From the NCBI GenBank assembly GCA_005791685.1, contig SXVG01000013.1:1-5594 (forward strand): DNA of 5,594 nucleotides. The letters run 5' to 3'. Source of the stretch: Methylotenera sp. Its GTDB lineage: Bacteria > Pseudomonadota > Gammaproteobacteria > Burkholderiales > Methylophilaceae. Position numbers and translations under genes: made by a program. This document shows positions 1 through 5,594 of the stretch, piece by piece; position 1 is the first letter of the stretch; each line of letters begins with the position of its first letter. The notes below the pieces were generated by a model. That model saw only the letters and a list, made by a program, of their open reading frames with translations, had not been told where the DNA came from and did not search any database.

Positions 1-2678
1 TCTTTGCCTAAGCGCTCTTTCTCTGCCGCGACGTCGATTTCAATTTTTAACATCAATTTGAAATTGTCGACCAACATGACGGGTGCATCGGCTTCTGGTA
101 AGTCAGCCACGATGCTGACTTCTTCTAACTTGGCCAAGGCTTTTAAATACGGGGAGTAAGCCGTTAATTTTTCTGCATGACCAGAGGCCACCAGCGGCAC
201 ACGGGCAGCGGGGGATATGCTCATTTCACCGCGTAAACTGCGGCAGGCATCGACCATTTGTTTGAGTTGCGCCACCCAAGCTTCGGCGTCTGCATCGATC
301 TTGTCCATTTGTGCTTTTGGGTAAGCTTCCAGCATGATGCTGGCGCCGTGTTTTTCTGTCATGGGGGCGATAGTTTGCCAAATCTCTTCGGTGATAAACG
401 GCATGATGGGATGAGCCAAGCGCAACACGGTTTCCAGCACGCGCAATAAGGTGCGACGGGTAGCACGCTGTTCGGCCTCATCGCCTTGCTGAATTTGCAC
501 TTTGACTAATTCTAAGTACCAATCGCAGTATTCATCCCAAACAAATTCGTAAATGGCTTTGGCCGCTAGGTCAAAGCGGTAGTCTTCAAACGCCCGCTCC
601 ACTTCAGCTTCGGTGCGTTGCAAGATGCTGACTATCCAGCGGTCGGCGGGTGAAAATTTACGGCCGCCTGCGCCGCAACTGGCGGCATCAAACCCGTTGT
701 CTTGGCCTTCGGTATTCATCAAGACAAAACGCGTGGCGTTCCATAATTTATTGCAGAAATTGCGGTAACCGTCGCAACGTTGCAAATCGAATTTAATGTC
801 GCGACCGGGTGAGGCTAAGGCGGCAAAGGTAAAGCGCAAGGCATCGGTGCCATACGCATTGATGCCGTTGGGGAATTCTTTGCGTGTGTGCTTTTCAATT
901 TTCGTGGCATCTTTCGGATTCATTAAGCCGCTGGTGCGTTTTTTAATTAAGTCTTCCAAACCGATGCCGTCAATTAAATCGATGGGGTCCAGCACATTGC
1001 CCTTGGATTTACTCATCTTTTGCCCTTCGGCGTCGCGTATCAAACCGTGCACATAGACGTGCTTGAAGGGGATTTTGCCGGTGATATGCTTAGTCATCAT
1101 GACCATGCGCGCCACCCAAAAGAAGATGATGTCAAAGCCGGTAACCAAGACGCTGGACGGCAAATATTGTTGCAAGGCCAGATTGGCCGCGTCTTTGTCG
1201 GCATCGCCGGTCCAATCTAGGGTAGAGAATGGCCATAAAGCCGACGAATACCAGGTATCCAATACATCGTTGTCGCGGGTTAGTGCACCGCTGTAGCCGT
1301 CTTTTGCCGCCAGGGCTTTAGCTTCGTCTTCGTCGTGCGCCACGTAGACTTTGCCATCCTCGCTATACCAAGCTGGAATCTGATGGCCCCACCATAATTG
1401 CCGTGAAATGCACCAATCTTGAATATTATTTAGCCATTGTTTATAGGTGTTGACCCAGTTTTCTGGGTAAAACTTGATTTCGCCGCTGGCCACCACGTCC
1501 AAGGCTTTTTGTGTAATCGATTTACCGTCGGCAGCCGGTTTGCTCATGGCCACAAACCATTGGTCGGTGAGCATGGGTTCAATCACCACACCGGTGCGGT
1601 CGCCGCGTGGTACTTTTAATTTATGTTTATCGGTTTTAACCAAATAGCCTTGGGCGTCTAAATCGGCCACTACTTGTTTTCGCGCGGCAAAACGCTCTAA
1701 GCCTTGGTAAGCTTTAGGCGCACTGTCATTCACAAAGCCGGCTAAATTTAATATGCCGATTAAGGGCAATTGGTGACGCTGACCGACCGCGTAGTCATTA
1801 AAATCGTGCGCAGGCGTGACTTTTACCACGCCGGTACCAAATTCCATGTCCACGTAATCGTCGGCAATAATAGGAATCTGGCGGTCACACAAAGGCAGGC
1901 TTACTTGCTTGTCTATCAGGTGTTTATAGCGATCGTCATCCGGATGCACCATCACCGCCACGTCGCCCAGCATGGTTTCTGGTCGGGTGGTGGCCACCGT
2001 TAAATGGCCAGTGCCATCGGTCAAGGGGTAATTGATGTGCCACATGAAGCCTTCTTCTTCATCTTGCACCACTTCCAGATCGGACACCGCCGTGCCGAGT
2101 TTGACGTCCCAATTCACCAAGCGCTTACCGCGGTAAATCAACCCCTCGTTGTATAGGCGCACGAAACTATCGGTCACCGTTTTATTTAAACCGGCATCCA
2201 TGGTGAAACGCTCGCGTGACCAATCCGGCGAGGTGCCTAAACGGCGCATTTGTTTGGTGATGGTGCCGCCGGAGTATTCTTTCCATTCCCAGACTTTCTC
2301 TAGGAATTTCTCACGGCCTAAGTCGTGGCGCGATAGCCCTTGTACATCCAACTGACGTTCCACCACAATTTGCGTGGCAATACCGGCGTGATCAGTGCCC
2401 GGTTGCCATAGTGTGTTGTCACCTGCCATGCGGTGGTAGCGCGTCAGTGCATCCATCAAGGTTTGGTTAAAACCGTGACCCATGTGCAAGGTGCCGGTTA
2501 CATTAGGTGGGGGCAGTAAAATGCAAAAATGGTTTTGCTTGGTCTGGTCTAAGCCTGCGGCGTAATAGCCCTTGCTTTCCCAAAATTCATACCAATGGCT
2601 TTCTATGCTTTTCGGGTCAAATGATTTGGCGAGCTCTTTAGTCGCAGGGGTGCTGAGTGGGGTGCTGTGTGTTGTCAT
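1..2678 (-). CDS. valS: Valyl-tRNA synthetase, C-terminus cut by window edge
   Basis: Cytoplasmic class Ia aminoacyl-tRNA synthetase that charges tRNA-Val with valine and edits mischarged threonine. The frame is open for 892 codons from ATG 2678 to the left edge; I checked it codon by codon and found no stop or frameshift. Visible motifs: the HIGH signature as HMGH (about residues 65-68) after LPPPNVTGTL; the editing (CP1) domain with TTRPE (230-234) and GTGVVKVTPAHDFNDY (281-296); WCISRQLWWGH (422-432); NDVLDTW (470-476); the KMSKS signature (554-558, the same numbering as I recall for E. coli ValS); WNATRF (646-651) opening the anticodon-binding domain; and the beginning of the charged C-terminal arm (AAEKERLGK) at the edge. 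E. coli ValS has 951 residues, so about 60 are missing. The N-terminus is some 16 residues longer than usual before the ELAKSFDP block. No clear Shine-Dalgarno precedes the ATG. Confidence 0.98.
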   Translation of the reverse strand, partial: MTTHSTPLSTPATKELAKSFDPKSIESHWYEFWESKGYYAAGLDQTKQNHFCILLPPPNVTGTLHMGHGFNQTLMDALTRYHRMAGDNTLWQPGTDHAGIATQIVVERQLDVQGLSRHDLGREKFLEKVWEWKEYSGGTITKQMRRLGTSPDWSRERFTMDAGLNKTVTDSFVRLYNEGLIYRGKRLVNWDVKLGTAVSDLEVVQDEEEGFMWHINYPLTDGTGHLTVATTRPETMLGDVAVMVHPDDDRYKHLIDKQVSLPLCDRQIPIIADDYVDMEFGTGVVKVTPAHDFNDYAVGQRHQLPLIGILNLAGFVNDSAPKAYQGLERFAARKQVVADLDAQGYLVKTDKHKLKVPRGDRTGVVIEPMLTDQWFVAMSKPAADGKSITQKALDVVASGEIKFYPENWVNTYKQWLNNIQDWCISRQLWWGHQIPAWYSEDGKVYVAHDEDEAKALAAKDGYSGALTRDNDVLDTWYSSALWPFSTLDWTGDADKDAANLALQQYLPSSVLVTGFDIIFFWVARMVMMTKHITGKIPFKHVYVHGLIRDAEGQKMSKSKGNVLDPIDLIDGIGLEDLIKKRTSGLMNPKDATKIEKHTRKEFPNGINAYGTDALRFTFAALASPGRDIKFDLQRCDGYRNFCNKLWNATRFVLMNTEGQDNGFDAASCGAGGRKFSPADRWIVSILQRTEAEVERAFEDYRFDLAAKAIYEFVWDEYCDWYLELVKVQIQQGDEAEQRATRRTLLRVLETVLRLAHPIMPFITEEIWQTIAPMTEKHGASIMLEAYPKAQMDKIDADAEAWVAQLKQMVDACRSLRGEMSISPAARVPLVASGHAEKLTAYSPYLKALAKLEEVSIVADLPEADAPVMLVDNFKLMLKIEIDVAAEKERLGK

Positions 2679-2685
2679 GGCCGCT

Positions 2686-2694
2686 ATTTTAACA
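2686..2694 (-). promoter_or_regulatory. Possible extended -10 element for valS
   Basis: On the minus strand TGT-TAAAAT (2694-2686) matches an extended -10 (TGn plus a TATAAT-like hexamer). No convincing -35 hexamer is seen 16-18 bp further upstream. A start about 7 bases downstream would fall at or just before the valS ATG (2678), implying a nearly leaderless mRNA, which would fit the absence of a ribosome binding site. The alternative is that valS is simply read through from the pilin/moeB operon. This is a weak prediction from a short motif. Confidence 0.2.
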
Positions 2695-2702
2695 CAGGCT
2701 AA

Positions 2703-2718
2703 GCGCAATTTATTGCGC
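2703..2718. repeat. Perfect palindrome between moeB-like gene and valS
   Basis: GCGCAAT-TT-ATTGCGC is a 7-bp perfect inverted repeat (in RNA, effectively a 6-bp stem with a 4-base loop). It lies 2 bp beyond the stop codon of the adenylyltransferase gene and 24 bp before valS. It is flanked by two copies of GGCTAAG (2697-2703 and 2719-2725), and the second copy contains the stop codon. It could act as a weak transcription terminator or an mRNA 3'-end stabiliser, but no T-run follows it on either strand, so a standard Rho-independent terminator is not supported. Confidence 0.5.
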
Positions 2719-2720
2719 GG

Positions 2721-3485
2721 CTAAGTAGGCTTGATGCCACACACAGTGCAGGCTGGATCGGGACTTAGCCCGATGGTGCGCCACTCCATACTGAGGGCGT
2801 CGAGCAAGAGCAAACGGCCTTGCAAAGACTCGCCTATGCCCATCAGTAACTTCAATGCTTCCGCGGCTTGGGTTGTGCCCACGATGCCCACCAGTGGCGC
2901 AAACACCCCGTTGCTGGCACAGCGCATGCTGTTGTCTTCACCTGATACACTGCTGTCGGGGAATAAGCAGTGGTAACAAGGGCTGTGGCTATTGCGCATG
3001 TCGTAGACGGTAATTTGCCCTTCAAAGCCGATGGCCGCCCCCGACACCAAGGGCTTTTTCAAGTCCACGCAAAGGCGATTTAGGCTGTAGCGGGTGGCAA
3101 AGTTATCGCTGCAATCGAGCACCACGTCGGCCTGAGTAATCAATTCGGCCAAGGTCTGCTCGTCAGCTCTTTGTTCCAGCGCGTGTACGCTGATGTCGGG
3201 GTTAATTTCAGCGATGGCTTGTTTGGCCGATTGGGCTTTATTCATGCCTATGCGGGCACCGGTGTGGATAATTTGCCGTTGTAAATTGCTTAAATCCACC
3301 GCATCAAAATCACAGATGCTTAAGGTGCCGACGCCACTGGCCGCCAAATACAAGGCGGCTGGGGAGCCTAAGCCACCGGCCCCGACTATCAAGGCATGGC
3401 TGTTGAGCAGTTTTTCTTGCCCTTCGTAGCCGATTTGTGGCAACAGCATGTGGCGGCTATAGCGTAATAGTTGCTTGTCGTTCAT
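2721..3485 (-). CDS. moeB: HesA/MoeB/ThiF family adenylyltransferase
   Basis: E1-like enzyme of 254 residues, the normal length for stand-alone MoeB or ThiF (no C-terminal rhodanese domain). The family adenylates the C-terminal Gly-Gly of a ubiquitin-like sulfur carrier: MoaD for molybdenum cofactor, or ThiS for thiamin. Visible residues: ATP-binding loop GAGGLGSP (35-42), acidic D59 after the second strand, SNLQRQ (66-71) with the ATP-contacting Arg70, Lys83, the DCSDN motif with Asp127, and a zinc site of two CxxC pairs (C170/C173 and C246/C249). Cys189, in the RCASNGVFAPLVGIVG segment, sits where ThiF has its persulfide-forming cysteine. The start at 3485 gives the usual MoeB N-terminus (LLRYSRH at 6-12). 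The gene begins 4 bp after the prepilin stop and has no good ribosome binding site, so translation is probably coupled. MoeB versus ThiF cannot be settled here because no moa or thi gene is in view; the C-terminal half looks somewhat nearer MoeB. Confidence 0.92.
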   Translation of the reverse strand: MNDKQLLRYSRHMLLPQIGYEGQEKLLNSHALIVGAGGLGSPAALYLAASGVGTLSICDFDAVDLSNLQRQIIHTGARIGMNKAQSAKQAIAEINPDISVHALEQRADEQTLAELITQADVVLDCSDNFATRYSLNRLCVDLKKPLVSGAAIGFEGQITVYDMRNSHSPCYHCLFPDSSVSGEDNSMRCASNGVFAPLVGIVGTTQAAEALKLLMGIGESLQGRLLLLDALSMEWRTIGLSPDPACTVCGIKPT

Positions 3486-3489
3486 AGGT

Positions 3490-4233
3490 TCAAGGTAGTT
3501 TTCCGGAATTGACCAGTTCGTGCGCTAGTAAAGGGTAAGACAGCCAAGTCAGCTGGTCATCAAACTGGCTAGTGGGCTCATGGCTGACAAAAGTTATATT
3601 ATTATCCCTGTTAGCGGCTTCTTCGTCACTAGCCATATTGCTTTTCCCCGAGGATATCAGTACGGCTACCGCGCTGGCACTTAAAGTGGTGACGCTGGCA
3701 TGGCAAGCGCTGGCGCTGATGCTGGTGGCGGCCGCGCACAGGTGTAAGTTGGGATTCAAAGACAGGCTATTGATGGCGCTGGTAAAAGCGCTGCTGTTGG
3801 CTGTGGTGACGGCATAACGTATGCGATTGTTTTCCCCGCTACCCCAAGCATCAAGTGCGTAGCCACTGTTGTCGGTAGGCATGATGCCCAAGGTGACGGC
3901 TGGCACAAAACCGTCAAAAGGATGATTGCACACCCCGCCACCTGCTGGGTCTTCTACGCCATTCGAAGTGCTGGATGCTGGGCATGGCAAGCGCCCGTTG
4001 AGCGTGGCAAAGCCCAGCAATGCGTCTTGTATTTCTGCTAGCGATTTTCGTGTTTGGGCATGGTGGTGTTGGTCGATTTGTGCGGACAGTGGCAGGATTA
4101 AGCCGCCTAATAGCAAGCCTAATATGGCCAGTACGATAGCCATTTCGATCAAGCTGAAGCCATTTGGCCGTGGCGAGCGTTGTGGCCTAAGCTTAGGGCG
4201 AGTCGCAGTTAATGGTGTTGGCGTTGGCATCAC
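3490..4233 (-). CDS. Type IV prepilin-like protein with PCP cysteine module
   Basis: 247-residue minor pilin or pseudopilin precursor, inferred to be cleaved by the prepilin peptidase PilD/GspO and held in the inner membrane or built into a pilus. The class III signal is clear: a basic, proline-rich leader of 25 residues ending ..RPNG, then FSLIEMAIVLAILGLLLGGLIL, with Phe at +1 and Glu at +5 (E30). After the N-terminal helix comes an extracytoplasmic domain with RLPCP (81-85), C102, DAWG (128-131), IRYAV (138-142), C166/C177 and FDDQLTWL (224-231) near the end. The start is GTG 4233 or ATG 4230; a stop lies only five codons upstream in frame, and AGGGAG at 4247-4242 is spaced 8 bases from the GTG. 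The gene therefore overlaps the preceding pilin-like gene by 41 bp. The domain resembles that of its upstream neighbour. The exact system (T4P, MSHA or T2SS) is not determined. Confidence 0.9.
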   Translation of the reverse strand: MMPTPTPLTATRPKLRPQRSPRPNGFSLIEMAIVLAILGLLLGGLILPLSAQIDQHHHAQTRKSLAEIQDALLGFATLNGRLPCPASSTSNGVEDPAGGGVCNHPFDGFVPAVTLGIMPTDNSGYALDAWGSGENNRIRYAVTTANSSAFTSAINSLSLNPNLHLCAAATSISASACHASVTTLSASAVAVLISSGKSNMASDEEAANRDNNITFVSHEPTSQFDDQLTWLSYPLLAHELVNSGKLP

Positions 4234-5203
4234 AATAATAACTCCCTAAAGCAGAGTTTAAACTTAGTCTGATGGTGGATGGCGACGTGTAGTCATAGTT
4301 AGTCATGGCAAACCAGCCGTTGTTGGTCAACCAACTGCCTAATGCTGCGTATTGCAGTCCCATACCACTGTTATTGATAAAGCCGTTGCTGCGACTGCAG
4401 TCTGAGCTGCCGTTGGCGGTAGCCGCTGGGCAAGGGTAGACGTGGTTGTTATCGAAATATTTTATTGGACCGGCATGCGTTAGGCCTAGCCCCAATAGTT
4501 CTTTTAGCAAGCGCTTATGGACGATTTGGTAAAATTCCTGCGCGGCAATGTAAGTCAGTTGGTCATTGAAGCTGTCACTCTTTGCCCCGGCGATAAAACT
4601 GTAGTTACCGGCCGTTACATTGCCACTGGCGTTATTGATGCCTAGCGCGACGTCAAGGTAGTGAGTCGCCACGGTATTGCCCCCGCATACGCTACTGCTG
4701 TTACCTCTTACTTGATTTTTTAGCGCGGCTCTGGGGGCAATAATCACGGCGATGACGGGGTTGTTTGGGGCGGCCAAGGCCACGCCATCCGCCCTGCGCA
4801 CGGTAATTTTAGCGGCCACCTGACTGTTGAGTACATTGCTACCGGTTCGACTGCCAACGGCGATGGTGTTACGGTAAATCGGCGATAAGGCATACCATAA
4901 GCACTCACCATCGCCATCACGCAAGTCCTTAAGCCCCAGCGTTTTCCAAGGCAGTCGACCTATGATGCCGCTTGCAGCGCCACAACTGCCGGCCGCACCG
5001 CTGTTGTTGGTGTCGGGGCAAGGCAGGGTGCCAGGCATGTTGGCATTGGCCGCCGACCAACCTATTAAAGCGGCTTTGGCCTGGGCCAAGGCGGCCAGTG
5101 TTTTTTTGTCGCGCTCAAGCTTGACGCCTTTTGCATCCCATACCGAAAATACCGCGCCGCTACTGGCCAGCAATAAAAGCAAAACCAGTCCCAGTAGCAC
5201 CAT
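4193..5203 (-). CDS. PilX/GspK-like minor pilin with two PCP cysteine motifs
   Basis: 336 residues as read from ATG 5203. It begins directly with a hydrophobic segment (MVLLGLVLLLLL, 1-12) lacking the Glu+5 of major pilins, as in PilX/GspK-type proteins, followed by an amphipathic helix (residues 25-50). The extracytoplasmic part has TLPCP (59-63), C74, DGDGECLWYALS (96-107), C173, FNDQLTYI (212-219), a basic helix, then a second PCP (257-259) with C269 and two late cysteines (C324, C333): eight cysteines in all, suggesting disulfides. The first two thirds align in motif order with the next gene's product, so the two are probably paralogues; about 100 residues are extra at the C-terminus. As it stands the protein has no charged leader. 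An upstream ATG at 5234, overlapping the previous stop, would supply MNKPHHTPHG as leader if the C7 run at 5209-5215 were one base shorter. No ribosome binding site is seen for ATG 5203. Assignment to a pilus or T2SS role is by signal and context, not by a matched family name. Confidence 0.85.
   Translation of the reverse strand: MVLLGLVLLLLLASSGAVFSVWDAKGVKLERDKKTLAALAQAKAALIGWSAANANMPGTLPCPDTNNSGAAGSCGAASGIIGRLPWKTLGLKDLRDGDGECLWYALSPIYRNTIAVGSRTGSNVLNSQVAAKITVRRADGVALAAPNNPVIAVIIAPRAALKNQVRGNSSSVCGGNTVATHYLDVALGINNASGNVTAGNYSFIAGAKSDSFNDQLTYIAAQEFYQIVHKRLLKELLGLGLTHAGPIKYFDNNHVYPCPAATANGSSDCSRSNGFINNSGMGLQYAALGSWLTNNGWFAMTNYDYTSPSTIRLSLNSALGSYYCDANANTINCDSP
4242..4247 (-). promoter_or_regulatory. 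Shine-Dalgarno site inside the upstream gene, for the prepilin
   Basis: AGGGAG on the minus strand, 8 bases before GTG 4233 and 11 before ATG 4230. It lies within the last codons of the larger pilin-like gene and is the best ribosome binding site in the window. It supports a real 41-bp gene overlap and a GTG (or the adjacent ATG) start for the prepilin. Confidence 0.65.
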
Positions 5204-5208
5204 GCCAT

Positions 5209-5215
5209 GGGGGGG
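5209..5215 (-). repeat. C7 homopolymer just upstream of pilin-like start
   Basis: Seven consecutive C on the coding strand (G7 on the plus strand), 5 bases before ATG 5203. The tract separates a plausible leader-encoding ATG (5234-5232), in a different frame, from the pilin-like reading frame. Removal of one C joins them. With C7 the frame from 5234 ends after 24 codons at TAG 5162-5160. Confidence 0.9.
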
Positions 5216-5226
5216 TATGGTGCGGC

Positions 5227-5526
5227 TTATTCATCGTCATCTTCGGCATCCATGCTGGCCTCGCTCGCTTCTTGATTAGACGCTAGATCGCGCTCCTCAG
5301 GCTGGGGCAAAATTTCTTTAATCACAGTTTGAGCCGCGGCCTCGGTTTTTGTTGGGTTGGTGGGCTGCTTAGCTTGTAGGCGTAAGCGATTGAGCTGCTC
5401 ACGCTCACTGGGCAGGCTAAATAATCGGCCCAGTGGTGGATTTAATTCGGCCAGCGCGGCCGAGTGAAGGCTGCTGATAAGCAGAGCCAACAGTAAGCGG
5501 ACAAACCAGCTGGCTGTGGTAGTCAT
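5227..5526 (-). CDS. Small exported LGRLF-type protein with acidic tail
   Basis: 99 residues from ATG 5526. A Sec signal peptide is visible: Arg10, a hydrophobic core (LLLALLISSL, 11-20) and an ALA cleavage site before ELNPPLGRLF (cut after residue 26). The mature protein starts with a LGRLFSLPSEREQLNRLR segment. I recall a similar segment (LGRLFFTPxxR) in short uncharacterised periplasmic proteins encoded in betaproteobacterial pilus or secretion clusters. The rest is polar and low complexity, ending in a strongly acidic tail (MDAEDDDE). A longer frame reaches ATG 5583 but would put 19 polar residues before the signal peptide. The 5526 start also forms an ATGA overlap with the preceding frame, so it is preferred. 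The stop TAA (5229-5227) is overlapped by a candidate ATG (5234) for the next gene. Probable periplasmic accessory factor of the pilus operon; function unknown. Confidence 0.72.
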   Translation of the reverse strand: MTTTASWFVRLLLALLISSLHSAALAELNPPLGRLFSLPSEREQLNRLRLQAKQPTNPTKTEAAAQTVIKEILPQPEERDLASNQEASEASMDAEDDDE

Positions 5527-5594
5527 GGTTGCGTGCTCGGCTTGGCTGAAAGTGCGGTCAGCGTCAGGCTGTCTAATGCGCATTTGGCCTGTAA
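5523..5594 (-). CDS. C-terminal end of an upstream gene, unidentified
   Basis: The frame enters at the right edge and runs 23 codons to TGA (5525-5523), ending ..LDSLTLTALSAKPSTQP. Its stop overlaps the ATG of the small exported protein as ATGA, the usual sign of translationally coupled neighbours. The tail (xLDSLTLTALSAKP) is reminiscent of the C-terminal strand of PilO/GspM/MshJ-type inner-membrane pilus assembly proteins, which would fit the neighbourhood, but this is too little sequence to name it. Confidence 0.5.
   Translation of the reverse strand, partial: LQAKCALDSLTLTALSAKPSTQP

Noticed and set aside
258..2355. Several plus-strand open frames of 60-86 codons opposite valS (for example 796-1056 and 1770-2003)
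   Set aside because: They lie antisense to a fully intact valS frame and show no recognisable domain; they are codon-bias shadows.
2703..2718. Rho-independent terminator after the moeB-like gene
   Set aside because: The stem is perfect but only 6-7 bp and has no T-run after it on either strand, so it is reported only as a palindrome.
5204..5230. Rare ATA start codon giving the larger pilin-like protein an in-frame leader (ISRTIPPHG)
   Set aside because: The frame does supply an Arg and a Gly(-1), but ATA initiation is very rare and there is no ribosome binding site. The ATG 5234 with a one-base change in the C7 run is a more natural source of a leader.
2731..5279. Plus-strand open frames opposite the moeB-like and pilin genes (for example 3572-3817, 3926-4249, 4962-5279), and a minus-strand frame at 3756-3941
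   Set aside because: Each overlaps a gene with clear motifs in another frame, and their translations show no domain or supporting start signals.
5527..5583. Extended start for the small exported protein at ATG 5583
   Set aside because: It would place 19 polar residues before the signal peptide. The ATGA junction at 5526-5523 with an open upstream frame explains this stretch as the end of the preceding gene.
1..5594. CRISPR arrays, tRNA or rRNA genes, insertion sequences, att sites
   Set aside because: No array of regularly spaced repeats, no tRNA-like cloverleaf, and no transposase or integrase coding was seen; nearly all of the window is accounted for by coding sequence.

Overview
All recognisable genes in this window lie on the minus strand. 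Read 5' to 3' along that strand (high to low coordinates) they are: the tail of an unidentified gene, a small secreted protein, a large PilX/GspK-like minor pilin, a classical class-III-signal prepilin, a MoeB/ThiF-type ubiquitin-like-protein adenylyltransferase, and valyl-tRNA synthetase (valS), which is cut by the left edge. ValS sequence features and the gene style suggest a betaproteobacterium, possibly of the Nitrosomonadales/Methylophilales type. This is a judgement from remembered protein similarity, and the genus cannot be fixed from the window.

Layout: 1-2678 is valS, open through 892 codons with no frameshift and lacking only the end of its C-terminal coiled coil. 2679-2720 is the only real intergenic gap; it holds a short perfect palindrome flanked by a 7-bp direct repeat, and a possible extended -10 element very close to the valS start. 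2721-3485 is the MoeB/ThiF-like gene. It starts 4 bp after the prepilin gene stops (3490-4233). The prepilin gene in turn overlaps the larger pilin-like gene (4193-5203) by 41 bp. Further upstream are a small exported protein (5227-5526) and, overlapping it through an ATGA junction, the last 23 codons of another gene running off the right edge. Everything from 5594 to 2721 is so tightly packed that it looks like one transcription unit. valS may share it or have its own promoter.

The right half looks like the distal, minor-pilin end of a type IV pilus, MSHA-like or type II secretion-like operon. The two pilin-like proteins share a distinctive cysteine module (a PCP motif with another Cys downstream, then a F-(N/D)-D-Q-L-T motif). 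They appear to be diverged relatives, and the larger one carries a second PCP..C motif near its C-terminus.

The most interesting observation is a run of seven C (coding strand) just before the start of the larger pilin-like gene. The ORF as it stands begins without any leader. A well-placed ATG overlapping the upstream stop codon would supply a basic leader ending in Gly, exactly as expected for a prepilin, but it is out of frame by one base across the C7 tract. This is either a phase-variation switch, a +1 frameshift site, or a homopolymer sequencing error.
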